From CAVQBJ01 sp963724405 (GTDB lineage: Bacteria > Actinomycetota > Thermoleophilia > Solirubrobacterales > Solirubrobacteraceae): a stretch of DNA of 64,000 nt. Of the stretch, positions 9,032-17,324 are shown piece by piece (position 1 is the stretch's first letter; each line of letters begins with the position of its first letter). Under the pieces are notes generated by a model. It saw nothing but the letters and a program-made list of their open reading frames with translations, was not told where the DNA came from and did not search any database. The position numbers were made by a program, and so were the translations under genes. The stretch spans positions 434,001 to 498,000 of the forward strand of contig CAVRUQ010000016.1 of NCBI GenBank assembly GCA_963724405.1. The letters run 5' to 3'.

Positions 9032-10153
9032 GTGCGGACACTCGTCATCTCCGACCTGCATCTCGGCGCGCGCACGCACGTCGACGTGCTCCGGCGACCC
9101 GAGCTCCGGGCCGCGCTGCTCGAGGCGCTGCGAGACGTCGACCGGCTCGTCCTGCTCGGTGACGTGCTCGAGCTGCGCCACGGTCCGCGTCGCGAGGCGG
9201 TCGCCGCGGCGCGCGACGTGTTCACCGACCTCGGCCGTGCGCTCGCCGGCGGCGAGCTCATCCTGCTGGCGGGCAATCACGACCATGCGATCGTTGCGCC
9301 CTGGCTCGCCGGCCGGGCCGTGCGCGAGGCGCCCCCGCCGCTCGTCGCCGAGCAGCGTTTCGCGGCCTCCGCGGCCTCGGACGTCGCCGCGCAGCTCGCC
9401 GAGTGGGCGGCTCCGGCCGAGGTGTCGTGCGCGTACCCGGGGCTGTGGCTGCGTCCGGACGTGTACGCGACGCACGGCCACTACCTCGACTGCCACGTCA
9501 CCGTGCCGACCGTCGAGCGGCTTGCGCTCGGGGCGATGTCGCGCGTCCTGCGCCGCCCGCCGAGCTCGTTCGCGGGCGCCGACGACTACGAGGCCGTGAT
9601 GGGTCCCGCCTTCGCCTGGATCGACGCGGTGGCCCAGCAGGCGCCGACCGGCGACACGCTGAACGGCCAGGTGACGGTGCGCGCCTGGCGGGCGCTGCGC
9701 CCGGCGCCCGGACGCCGCGGGCTGTCGAGCCGCGCGCTGGCGGCCGCGTTCCCCGTCGGGGTGGCCGCGCTGAACGCCGCCGGGCTCGGACCGCTGCGCG
9801 CCGACATCTCACGCCCCGAGCTGCGCCGCGCCGGCCTGCGCGCGATCGGCGAGGTCGGCGAGCGACTCGGCGTCGGCGCCGGCCACCTCATCTTCGGTCA
9901 CACGCACCGCGCCGGCCCGCTGCCGAACGACGCGTGGGCGGAATGGACGGCGCCGAGCGGCGCCCGCCTGGTCAACGCCGGCACCTGGACCTTCGACGGC
10001 TGGTTCGTGGGGCCGACCGCCGACGAGAGCGTCTACTGGCCCGGCGGCTGCGTCATCGTCGAGGACGAGGGGCCTCCACGGCTGCGTCGGTTGCTCGACG
10101 AGCGCACGCGCGAGGAGATCGCCCCGGCGCGCTCAGCGCGCGAGGAGGGGTGA
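9032..10153 (+). CDS. Calcineurin-type metallophosphoesterase
   Basis: This cytoplasmic protein of 373 residues has a complete dinuclear metallophosphoesterase set: SDLHLG, GDVLELR, GNHDH, THGHYLD and FGHTH. The middle part (about residues 150-270) is an Ala/Arg-rich insertion not needed by the core fold. The start is GTG 9032, directly followed by the first core strand (RTLVISDLHLG), so a longer protein is unlikely. Its 3' end overlaps the convergent thioredoxin-like gene by 21 bp. The substrate (nucleotide, lipid or UDP-sugar type) cannot be told from the sequence. Confidence 0.85.
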   Translation: MRTLVISDLHLGARTHVDVLRRPELRAALLEALRDVDRLVLLGDVLELRHGPRREAVAAARDVFTDLGRALAGGELILLAGNHDHAIVAPWLAGRAVREAPPPLVAEQRFAASAASDVAAQLAEWAAPAEVSCAYPGLWLRPDVYATHGHYLDCHVTVPTVERLALGAMSRVLRRPPSSFAGADDYEAVMGPAFAWIDAVAQQAPTGDTLNGQVTVRAWRALRPAPGRRGLSSRALAAAFPVGVAALNAAGLGPLRADISRPELRRAGLRAIGEVGERLGVGAGHLIFGHTHRAGPLPNDAWAEWTAPSGARLVNAGTWTFDGWFVGPTADESVYWPGGCVIVEDEGPPRLRRLLDERTREEIAPARSAREEG

Positions 10154-10897
10154 CTCGACGCTCACGCCGGGGCTGAAGCAGGTCGCGTGGCACGTGACGC
10201 CGGGCCCGACGACGAGATCGAGCACGTCCCGGCGGTGGCTCGGGTGCTCCACGAGCCGATACGCGCCGGGGTGGTCGACGACGACCTCACGGCCGTTGAC
10301 GCGGATCGTCCCCTGGCCGTCCAGGACGGCCCACACGGCGCCGGCCTCGTACGGACCGCTGTAGACCCCCGGCTGGTCCTCGGTCTGCGGGGACAGCAGC
10401 GCGCCGGGGACGTCCTCGGGACGCACGGGAGCGAGCAGCTCGCCGCCGACGCCGAGCAAGTCCTGGATCGCACGCTCGGTCTCGTCGTAGGCGCCCTCGC
10501 CGTAGTGGTACTCGAACAGCATCCCGTCCGCGTCCCACAGATAGCGCGCCGGCCAGCCCGCGTTGCCGTAGTCGCGCCACACCTCGAAGTCCGGGTCGAT
10601 GAGGACCGGGTAGGGGACCTGCAGGCGGGCGACCGCCTCGCGCACGGCGTCGATCTCGCGCGAGGGCTCGAAGCCCGGGCAGTGCACCCCGACCACCTGC
10701 AGGCCGGCGGCGGAGTAGCGCTCGTACCAGCCCTTGACATAGGGCAGCGTGCGCAGCGAATTCGGTCGGCAGAAGTCCCAGAACTCGAGCAGTACCGGAT
10801 GGCCGCGCTCGCGGTCCATCCGCACGCGCGGGACGTTCACCCACTTCAGGAAGACGGGGAACTCGGGCGCGTGGATGCGTTTCGCGGGCGCGCGCAC
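10133..10897 (-). CDS. DipZ-like thioredoxin-fold protein lacking CXXC
   Basis: This 254-residue protein resembles the soluble thioredoxin-plus-C-terminal domain of DipZ/CcdA-type disulfide carriers: FWDF, LRTLPYVKGWYERY, VVGVHCPGFEP, a YLWDADG strand and YHYGEGAYDETERAI follow in the expected order. The active-site position reads CRPNS where DipZ proteins have a C-x-x-C, so both classical cysteines are replaced and a single Cys sits one residue earlier. The C-terminal about 80 residues form a separate beta domain. GTG 10897 begins 2 nt after the TGA of the flavin reductase gene, implying coupling. No membrane part or signal peptide is seen, so its redox role is uncertain. Confidence 0.7.
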   Translation of the reverse strand: MRAPAKRIHAPEFPVFLKWVNVPRVRMDRERGHPVLLEFWDFCRPNSLRTLPYVKGWYERYSAAGLQVVGVHCPGFEPSREIDAVREAVARLQVPYPVLIDPDFEVWRDYGNAGWPARYLWDADGMLFEYHYGEGAYDETERAIQDLLGVGGELLAPVRPEDVPGALLSPQTEDQPGVYSGPYEAGAVWAVLDGQGTIRVNGREVVVDHPGAYRLVEHPSHRRDVLDLVVGPGVTCHATCFSPGVSVESPLLAR

Positions 10898-10899
10898 GG

Positions 10900-11532
10900 T
10901 CAGTCCGTCCCGGCGGCGGCGGGATCGTAGTGCCCGGGCCAGTCGTCGTAGGCGATGCGGTCGATGCCCACCACCTCGCCGAGGCGGCTCCACTGGTTGC
11001 CGCCGAGGCGCGCGAGCGGCCGCAGCCGCTCCACGTCGGGCCGGCCGTCGGCGAGCACGGCCTCGTCGACCGCCGCGTGCACGACCCGGCCGAAGACGAC
11101 GGTGCTGTCACCGAAGGAGAGCGTCGCGTGGCGGACGCACTCCAGGGCGACGGGCGACTCGGCGACGCGCGGGGGGCGCACCCGCGCGCTCGGCTCGGGC
11201 CGCAGGCCGACGGCCTCGAACTCGTCGACCTCGGGCGGGAAGTTGGTGCCGGTCGCGTTGACCTGCTCGAACAGCGGTTCCGCCGCGAAGTTGACCACGA
11301 ACTCGCCCGTCGCCTCGACGTTGCTCAACGAGTCCTTGCGCCCGACCGACGTGAACTGAACCACCGGCGGATCGACGCAGGCCACGGTGAAGAAGGAGTG
11401 CGGGGCGAGGTTCACGACGCCGTCGGGCGAGACCGACGAGACCCAGGCGATCGGGCGCGGGAGCACGACCGAGGTCAGCAGCCGGTAGAAGGCATACGGA
11501 GGCAGCTCCGCGGGGTCGAAGTCGGTGCGCAC
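10900..11532 (-). CDS. Flavin reductase-like FMN-binding protein
   Basis: This protein of 210 residues belongs to the flavin reductase-like (split-barrel) family. The typical LLTSVVLPRPIAWVSS, GVVNLAPHSFF and KDSLSNV blocks occupy the N-terminal half, and GGNQWSRLGEVVGI near the end matches the conserved C-terminal strand. It likely binds FMN and may reduce flavin for a partner enzyme. The start is GTG 11532; there is no ATG in the open frame close by. It lies between sufB upstream and the DipZ-like gene downstream on the same strand, so all three may be co-transcribed. Confidence 0.85.
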   Translation of the reverse strand: MRTDFDPAELPPYAFYRLLTSVVLPRPIAWVSSVSPDGVVNLAPHSFFTVACVDPPVVQFTSVGRKDSLSNVEATGEFVVNFAAEPLFEQVNATGTNFPPEVDEFEAVGLRPEPSARVRPPRVAESPVALECVRHATLSFGDSTVVFGRVVHAAVDEAVLADGRPDVERLRPLARLGGNQWSRLGEVVGIDRIAYDDWPGHYDPAAAGTD

Positions 11533-11591
11533 GTCGCTTCGCCCGTCCGCGCGGGCCCGGCCCCGACGGGGTACCGGACGCGCGGGCCCGA

Positions 11592-12992
11592 TCAGCCGAT
11601 CGACCCGACCATCTCCAGCTGGATGAGCCGGTTCAGCTCGACGGCGTACTCCATCGGCAGCTCCTTCGTCACCGGCTCGATGAAGCCGTTGACGATCATC
11701 GCCGCCGCCTCGTCCTCGGTGAAGCCGCGCGATCCCATGTAGAAGAGCTGGTCGTCGGAGATGCGCCCGACGGTCGCCTCGTGGGCCACGGTGACGTGCG
11801 GGTTCTGGATCTGGATGTCCGGCCAGGTGTCCGAGCGCGAGATCCCGTCCATCATCAACCCGTCGCACTGCACGCGGGCCTTCGAACCGGCCGAGTTGTG
11901 TCCCATCCGAACGAGTCCGCGGTAGCCCATGATCCCGCCGTCCTTGGAGATCGACTTGGCCAGGATGTTCGACGTCGTGTTCGGCGCCAGGTGCACGACC
12001 TTCGCCCCGGTGTCCTTGTGGACGCCGGCACCCGCGACGCCGACGTTGAGGTGGTCGGCCCGGGCGCCCTCGCCGAGCAGGAACGAGCCCGGATAGAGCA
12101 TCACGTACTTCGCGCCCATCGAGCCGCCGACCCACTCCACGGTGCCCTCGGCGTCAACGACGGCGCGCTTGGTGTTCAGGTTGTAGACGTCCTTGGACCA
12201 GTTCTGCACGGTCGTGTAGCGGGCCTTGGCCCCCTCGTGCACGAAGATCTCCACCACCGCGGAGTGCATCGAGTTGACGCTGTAGGTCTGCGCCGTGCAG
12301 CCCTCGATGTAGTTCACGTCCGAGCCCTCGTCGGCGATGATGAGCGTGTGCTCGAAGGTGCCCTCGCCGGCGCCCTCCATCCGGAAGTACGCCTGCAGCG
12401 GCAGGTCGACCTTCACGCCCTTCGGCACGTACAGGAACGATCCGCCGGACCACACCGCACCGTGCAGCGCCGAGAACTTGTTGTCCTGCGGTGGCACGCA
12501 CTTGCTCATGAAGTACTTCTGCACCAGATCGGGGTACTCGGTGATCGCCGTGTCCATCGAGCAGAAGAGGATGCCGAGCTTGCGGTACTCCTCCTTGAGG
12601 CCCTCGTAGACCGGCTCCTGGCGCCACACGCCGACGACGCCGGCGAGGTGCTCGCGCTCGGCCTGGGGGATGCCGAGGTCCTCGTAGGTCTGCTTCATCT
12701 CCTCGGGCACGTCGTCCCAGCTGTTGTAGCGCCCGGCGGTGGGCGGCGAGTAGAGCACGAGGTCGTCGAGGTTCAGGCCGGACAGGTCGACGCCCCACGT
12801 CGGCACCGGCTTGCGCTCGAAGATCTCCAGCGACTTCAGTCGCTTCTCGGCCATCCAGGCCGGCTCGCCCTTGACCTTCGAGAGCTCACGCACGACCTCG
12901 CGCGAGATGCCCTGGCGCGCGCGCAACTGGCCCTGCTCGTCCTCGACGATCGGGCTCGGCTTGGTGATCTTCGTGCGGTCTGCAGTCGCCAT
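11592..12992 (-). CDS. sufB: Fe-S cluster assembly protein SufB
   Basis: This is a 466-residue core scaffold subunit of the SufBC2D complex. The family blocks KGEPAWMAEKRLKSLEIF, the long beta-helix core, the EGCTA region, GSKARVQCDGLMM and EATVGRISDDQLFYMGSRG near the C-terminus are all present. GAGGAC ends 5 nt before ATG 12992. The open frame extends upstream but lacks family sequence. TACAAT at 13043-13048 is a candidate -10. Unusually, it is separated from sufCDSU by two protease genes and heads its own operon with a flavin reductase and a thioredoxin-like protein. Confidence 0.95.
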   Translation of the reverse strand: MATADRTKITKPSPIVEDEQGQLRARQGISREVVRELSKVKGEPAWMAEKRLKSLEIFERKPVPTWGVDLSGLNLDDLVLYSPPTAGRYNSWDDVPEEMKQTYEDLGIPQAEREHLAGVVGVWRQEPVYEGLKEEYRKLGILFCSMDTAITEYPDLVQKYFMSKCVPPQDNKFSALHGAVWSGGSFLYVPKGVKVDLPLQAYFRMEGAGEGTFEHTLIIADEGSDVNYIEGCTAQTYSVNSMHSAVVEIFVHEGAKARYTTVQNWSKDVYNLNTKRAVVDAEGTVEWVGGSMGAKYVMLYPGSFLLGEGARADHLNVGVAGAGVHKDTGAKVVHLAPNTTSNILAKSISKDGGIMGYRGLVRMGHNSAGSKARVQCDGLMMDGISRSDTWPDIQIQNPHVTVAHEATVGRISDDQLFYMGSRGFTEDEAAAMIVNGFIEPVTKELPMEYAVELNRLIQLEMVGSIG

Positions 12993-13034
12993 AAGAGGTC
13001 CTCGATCGTGGTCGCCTGGGAATCCTGTGCTGGA

Positions 13035-13048
13035 CAGTAGGAATTGTA
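13035..13048 (-). promoter_or_regulatory. sufB promoter with CAGTAGG half-site
   Basis: On the minus strand TACAAT (13043-13048) is a good -10 box about 50 nt from the sufB ATG. Immediately downstream of it lies a 7-mer, plus-strand CAGTAGG at 13035-13041, identical to one arm of the operator found in front of the rrf2 gene (21231-21237). Control of both units by the same Rrf2 protein is an inference. Confidence 0.4.
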
Positions 13049-13197
13049 TCGAGGCCGGGGCGGTCGTTGAGCCGCAACGCGTGACCGCTCGTCGGATTGG
13101 GCGATCGGTGCGCGGATCTGTACCATTCCCGATCCGTTGGCGGGGCGGCGGACCGTCGCCACCCGGGCGAGGCACGTGATCAAGGAGGACGGCGGGT

Positions 13198-15060
13198 ATG
13201 CGGGGGGGCGCTCGGTCGAGGATCGGCGTGGCCGCGATGGGTGGCGTCGGAGCGGTGTTGCTCGTGTTCGTCCTGGCCATCGGCGCGATCTGGGCGTCGC
13301 CGGCCGTGGCCCACCGGACGATCCACCGGGCGGGTGCGCGCCACGCGCACCGGCATCCTCGGGCCCGCGCGGCGATCGTCGGCGGGACGCCGGCCTCGAT
13401 CGGCCAGGCGCCATGGACGGCCTACATCGTGGGCTCTGGCGGTACGGGCGGCGGCTGGGCGTGCGACGGGGCGATCCTCGACGCGACGCACGTTCTCACG
13501 GCGGGACACTGCTCCTACGATCCCTCCACCGGCGCGCCCGCGTCCCCGGGCGACTTCACGGTCTATGCGGGCTACTCGAGTCTCGAGAGCCTCACGGGTG
13601 CGCTCACGCCGCAGATCGATACGGTTGCCGCGGCCACGGCCGATCCGTCCTACGATCCGGCCGGCTTCGGGACGGACAGCGACTTCGATGCCTACGACGT
13701 CGCCGTGCTGACACTCTCCGCGCCGCTCGTGCTCGGCGCCGGGGGGCCGCAGGCGATCGCGCTCGCCCCCGCGAGCACGTCGCTCGCGGACGCCGAGGTC
13801 TCGGTCACCGGTTTCGGCATCGAGACGCCGGCTCCGACCACCTCCACCGCTCCCGATGGCACGCTGAACGCGCTGGACTTCGCGGTCCCGCCGGCCGGCG
13901 AATGCGTCCCCTACGTCGACGCGCTCCTCGGATGTGCGAGCTCGCTGACGGGGTCGACCTGCAACGGCGACAGCGGCAGCGCGGTCACGATCCCCGGGAC
14001 CCCACCGCTGCTCGTCGGCATCGTCGACTTCGGCACCGCGGACCAAGCGGGCCGCTTCTGCGAGCCCGGATCGGTGACGGGCTTCGCGAAGGTGACCACG
14101 CCCCAACTGTCCGACTTCGTGCGCGGCCTGTCGCCGCCCTACCCGCCCGCGCCGCAGGGCGGCAACTTCGACGTCCCGTGTACGGAGCCGGCCGCGCCAC
14201 GGGTCGGCGACACGCTGAACTGCTCGCCGGGCGTGTGGACGAACTCGCCTTCGCTGTCGTACGAGTTTCTCGACGACGTCACCGGCGCCGTGCTCGCGAC
14301 CGGTACGACGGCGTACACGATCTCCCCGGGCGATGTCGGGCGCCAGATCGACTTCCTCGTCACCGCGAGCAACGGTGGTGGAACCGCCAGCGCGCGCGCC
14401 GCGTCGACCCCGCCGATCCTGCCCGCGGACACGTCGACGACCAGCGCCACGACGACGAGCACCACGACTCCGGTCACGACCACGACGACCGCCACGTCGA
14501 CGACCGCGACCTCGACGACCGCCGCCTCGACGACCACGTCGACGACCACGAGGACATCCGTGACCCCGGCGAGGACCATCACCTCGACGACCGGCGCGGT
14601 CACCACGAGCACGAGCGTGGTCGCCAGCTCGACGACGACCTCCGTCACCTCAGGCGTGAACACGGTGATCACGTCGACGACCACCGCGACGACGACGCAC
14701 GCCGTCCAGCCCCGGCCGAGGCAGCCGGTGCTGCGCATCACGGCGAGCCCGACCCGGGTGCGCCCGGGGGCGCGGCTCGGACTCAAACTCGAGCTGGCCA
14801 GCGGCGGCTCGCCGATCTCGCGGGCGCAGCTATGTGCGGCCGTGCCGCCGCAGTCGAGCTTCGCGCAGACCGGGGGTGGTCAGCGAAAGGGCAGCGCGCT
14901 GTGCTGGACGGTCAGCCTGCGGGCCGGCTCGTCGCGCACGCTCGCCTTCTCGGTGCAGCTGAGCGCGCACGCGAGGGCGGGCACGCTGACGGCCACGGCC
15001 ACCGAGCGCCTCCGCCGGGCGATCCCGCTGGGTGCCGCGGTGCGCGTCACCGTGCTCTGA
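13198..15060 (+). CDS. Secreted chymotrypsin-fold serine protease with Ser/Thr stalk
   Basis: This 620-residue exported protein has a signal/anchor segment at about 15-35, a basic propeptide and a mature start IVGG at residue 60. The catalytic triad is complete: His104 (TAGHC), Asp167 (DAYDVAV) and Ser259 (NGDSGS). The S1-pocket residue six before the serine is Ser, so chymotrypsin-like rather than Arg/Lys specificity is expected. An Ig-like beta domain (about 318-405), a roughly 90-residue Ser/Thr-only stalk and a C-terminal beta domain (about 515-620) with two Cys follow. AAGGAGG at 13182-13188 precedes ATG 13198. There is no sortase or LPXTG signal. A paralogue follows directly. Confidence 0.88.
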   Translation: MRGGARSRIGVAAMGGVGAVLLVFVLAIGAIWASPAVAHRTIHRAGARHAHRHPRARAAIVGGTPASIGQAPWTAYIVGSGGTGGGWACDGAILDATHVLTAGHCSYDPSTGAPASPGDFTVYAGYSSLESLTGALTPQIDTVAAATADPSYDPAGFGTDSDFDAYDVAVLTLSAPLVLGAGGPQAIALAPASTSLADAEVSVTGFGIETPAPTTSTAPDGTLNALDFAVPPAGECVPYVDALLGCASSLTGSTCNGDSGSAVTIPGTPPLLVGIVDFGTADQAGRFCEPGSVTGFAKVTTPQLSDFVRGLSPPYPPAPQGGNFDVPCTEPAAPRVGDTLNCSPGVWTNSPSLSYEFLDDVTGAVLATGTTAYTISPGDVGRQIDFLVTASNGGGTASARAASTPPILPADTSTTSATTTSTTTPVTTTTTATSTTATSTTAASTTTSTTTRTSVTPARTITSTTGAVTTSTSVVASSTTTSVTSGVNTVITSTTTATTTHAVQPRPRQPVLRITASPTRVRPGARLGLKLELASGGSPISRAQLCAAVPPQSSFAQTGGGQRKGSALCWTVSLRAGSSRTLAFSVQLSAHARAGTLTATATERLRRAIPLGAAVRVTVL

Positions 15061-15117
15061 CGCGGCCGGTCAGCTCGCGGCGCCGGCCGGGCCCGGGCGC
15101 GGTCCGCGTTCATCGGA

Positions 15118-15146
15118 TTGCCATGAGGGCGCCCACCGGTTAGTAT
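15118..15146 (+). promoter_or_regulatory. Promoter of second protease gene
   Basis: TTGCCA (15118-15123), a 17-bp spacer and TAGTAT (15141-15146) form one of the best sigma-70-type promoters in the window. It would give a leader of about 60 nt ahead of the AAGGAG site at 15198-15203. It shows that the second protease gene can be transcribed on its own. Confidence 0.5.
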
Positions 15147-15211
15147 CCCCTGCGCGGCGGGGTTCGGCCGCCAGGGGTGGGTGGATTGTCGGCCTGGAAG
15201 GAGCCAGCCGT

Positions 15212-16903
15212 ATGTGCGGTCGCTTGGTCGCAGGCCGGATCGTCCTGCTCGGGTTCGCGCTGTCGTCCTGTGCGCTGGCCCTCTCACTGGCGCCGGTCGA
15301 ATCGGCGCGAGCCTTCAGCGCCGGCTCGAGACACGCGCGGACATCGCGGCCGCCGCGCGGCCACGCCGCGATCGTGGGCGGCACGACGCTGTTGTCCGTG
15401 AATCAGGTCCCTTGGACCGTGTACATCTTTGCCGCGGACCAGTTCGGCAGTGCATGGGACTGTGACGGCGTCATCGTCGACTCGACGCACGTGCTGACCG
15501 CGGCCCACTGCCTGTATGACTCGGTGGACGAGGTGGCTTCGCCGGATGACTTTGCCGTGTACGGCGATGTCACCAACCTGAACGACATCACCCTCGCGAC
15601 CCCCAGCGAGACGGTGTCGTCGGTGAGCACCGACCCGGGCTACGACCCGTTCGGTACCAGCAACGCCAGCCTCTACGACGCGTACGACATCGGCGTCCTC
15701 ACGCTCTCGACGCCGTTGACGTTCGGTTCCGCGGGCAGCGCTCCCCAACCCATCGCGATCGGGACTCCATCCGACGCGGCGCAGGCCGCGAGCCTGTCGG
15801 TGTCCGGCTTCGGGGACGAGACGGCCGGCGCGGTCAACGTGCTGCCCGACCCGACCCAGCCGGACGGCACGCTCAACGAGCTCACCCTCGAACCGTTCCC
15901 AGCCGGCGAGTGCGCTCTCGACGTCGACGCGCTCGTGGGGTGCGCGAGCTCTGCGGCCGGGGCGACCTGCTTCGGCGATAGCGGGGGCGCGATCACCAGC
16001 ACCGGTCCGACACCGGTCCTGCTGGGGGTCGTGGACGCCGGCGGGCTCGTCGGCGGCCGAAGCTGCGAGCCCTCCGCGGAGGTGTTCTACGCGAAGGTGG
16101 CGACCCCCGAGCTCTCGGACTTCATAACCGGACGGCCGATCGTCGCCGCGCCGCAGGGCGGAGAGCACGTCGGATGCAGCGTCCCGACGCCGTTCGCGGT
16201 GGGCGGTGTGCTGCAGTGCGCGCCGGGCTCGTGGACGGGCTCGCCGACGTATGCGTACACGTTCGTCGACGACACGACGGGCGCGGTGCTGCAAACCGGC
16301 TCGCCGAGCTTCACCCTCACGAGCGCGACTCTCGGGCACCGGATCTACTTCGAGGTGACGGCGAGCAACGCCGGCGGATCGGCCGTGGCCCGCACCGTCG
16401 ACAGCTCCGCGGTCCAGCCGGCGCCGACACCCGTGACGGTCACGTTCGCGAGCACGACCTCGACGCCGACCGCCAACGGCCCCGGGTCGGCGACCGGCAC
16501 GGCGTCCGTGACCAGCTCGACGACCACCGTCACGAGCTCGACATCCACGCTGACGCGACAGCCGCCCGCCGTCGTGCGCCCGAGGCTGCGCCTGTCCGCG
16601 GCGTCGTCGAGGGTTCGCCCGGGGGCCAAGGACACCATTCGGGCCGTTCTGTCGAGCGGGAGCAAGGCGCTGTCACGCGTGCGTGTGTGTGTCACCGCGC
16701 CCCCGCTCGCGTCCATCGTGCAGGCCGGCGGGGCCACGGTCCACGGCCACCAGGCCTGCTGGGTGCAGAGTCTGCGGGCGAACGGTTCGGTGACGCTGAC
16801 GCTGCGCGAGGGCGTGTCGACCCGCGCGAAGGCCGGAACGCTCGTGACGACGGCGACGGCCGGCGGCGGTCTCGTCGCTGCGGTGCGGATCGGCGTGAGC
16901 TGA
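15212..16903 (+). CDS. Secreted chymotrypsin-fold serine protease, paralogue
   Basis: This 563-residue paralogue of the preceding gene has the same order: signal peptide (about 8-33), propeptide, IVGG at residue 54, triad His99 (TAAHC), Asp159 (DAYDIGV) and Ser257 (FGDSGG), Ig-like domain, Ser/Thr-rich stalk (shorter) and C-terminal beta domain. The S1-pocket position is Ala rather than Ser, so the pair may differ in specificity. AAGGAG at 15198-15203 lies 8 nt before ATG 15212; the longer upstream frame has no ribosome site or signal peptide. The likely substrates are extracellular proteins. The pair interrupts the suf locus. Confidence 0.88.
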   Translation: MCGRLVAGRIVLLGFALSSCALALSLAPVESARAFSAGSRHARTSRPPRGHAAIVGGTTLLSVNQVPWTVYIFAADQFGSAWDCDGVIVDSTHVLTAAHCLYDSVDEVASPDDFAVYGDVTNLNDITLATPSETVSSVSTDPGYDPFGTSNASLYDAYDIGVLTLSTPLTFGSAGSAPQPIAIGTPSDAAQAASLSVSGFGDETAGAVNVLPDPTQPDGTLNELTLEPFPAGECALDVDALVGCASSAAGATCFGDSGGAITSTGPTPVLLGVVDAGGLVGGRSCEPSAEVFYAKVATPELSDFITGRPIVAAPQGGEHVGCSVPTPFAVGGVLQCAPGSWTGSPTYAYTFVDDTTGAVLQTGSPSFTLTSATLGHRIYFEVTASNAGGSAVARTVDSSAVQPAPTPVTVTFASTTSTPTANGPGSATGTASVTSSTTTVTSSTSTLTRQPPAVVRPRLRLSAASSRVRPGAKDTIRAVLSSGSKALSRVRVCVTAPPLASIVQAGGATVHGHQACWVQSLRANGSVTLTLREGVSTRAKAGTLVTTATAGGGLVAAVRIGVS

Positions 16904-16920
16904 CGCCGGCGGGCGGCCGC

Positions 16921-17313
16921 TCAGCTCGTGGCGCCGGCCGGCCAGCTCGTGTCGCCGTTGATGGCCTCGCGCACGACCTTCAGGTTCAGCAGCGCGCACT
17001 TGCGCCGGGTCGCGGAGATCGGGATCCCGAGCAGCTCGATGAGCCAGTCCGCGTCGAGGTCGGCCACGTCGTCGACCGGCATGCCGATGAGCTCCTGCGA
17101 GGCGATCGACGCGGCGGCCTGGGAGATGGCGCAGCCGTGCCCGTTGAACTTCAGGTCTGAGATGCGCCCGTCGCTCACCTGGATCTGCACGCCGATCTCG
17201 TCGCCACACAGGGGGTTCTTCGCGTGGGCCTCGAGGTCGTGCGGCTCGAGCTCACCGAAGTTGCGCGGGCGCTTGTAGTGCTCGAGGATGTAGTCGCGGT
17301 ACAGGTCGTCCAT
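16921..17313 (-). CDS. sufU: SufU-type Fe-S assembly / sulfur-transfer protein
   Basis: This SufU protein of 130 residues accepts persulfide sulfur from SufS through a zinc-bound cysteine and passes it to SufBCD. The three ligand cysteines are at 36 (NPLCGDE), 61 (GHGCAIS) and 106 (RRKCALL), with Asp38 also present. The protein is a little shorter at the C-terminus than Bacillus SufU. It is the last gene of the leftward operon, 11 bp after sufS. ATG 17313 opens directly with the family start (DDLYRDYILEHYKRPRN). Confidence 0.93.
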   Translation of the reverse strand: MDDLYRDYILEHYKRPRNFGELEPHDLEAHAKNPLCGDEIGVQIQVSDGRISDLKFNGHGCAISQAAASIASQELIGMPVDDVADLDADWLIELLGIPISATRRKCALLNLKVVREAINGDTSWPAGATS

Positions 17314-17324
17314 CGCTGCTCTCG

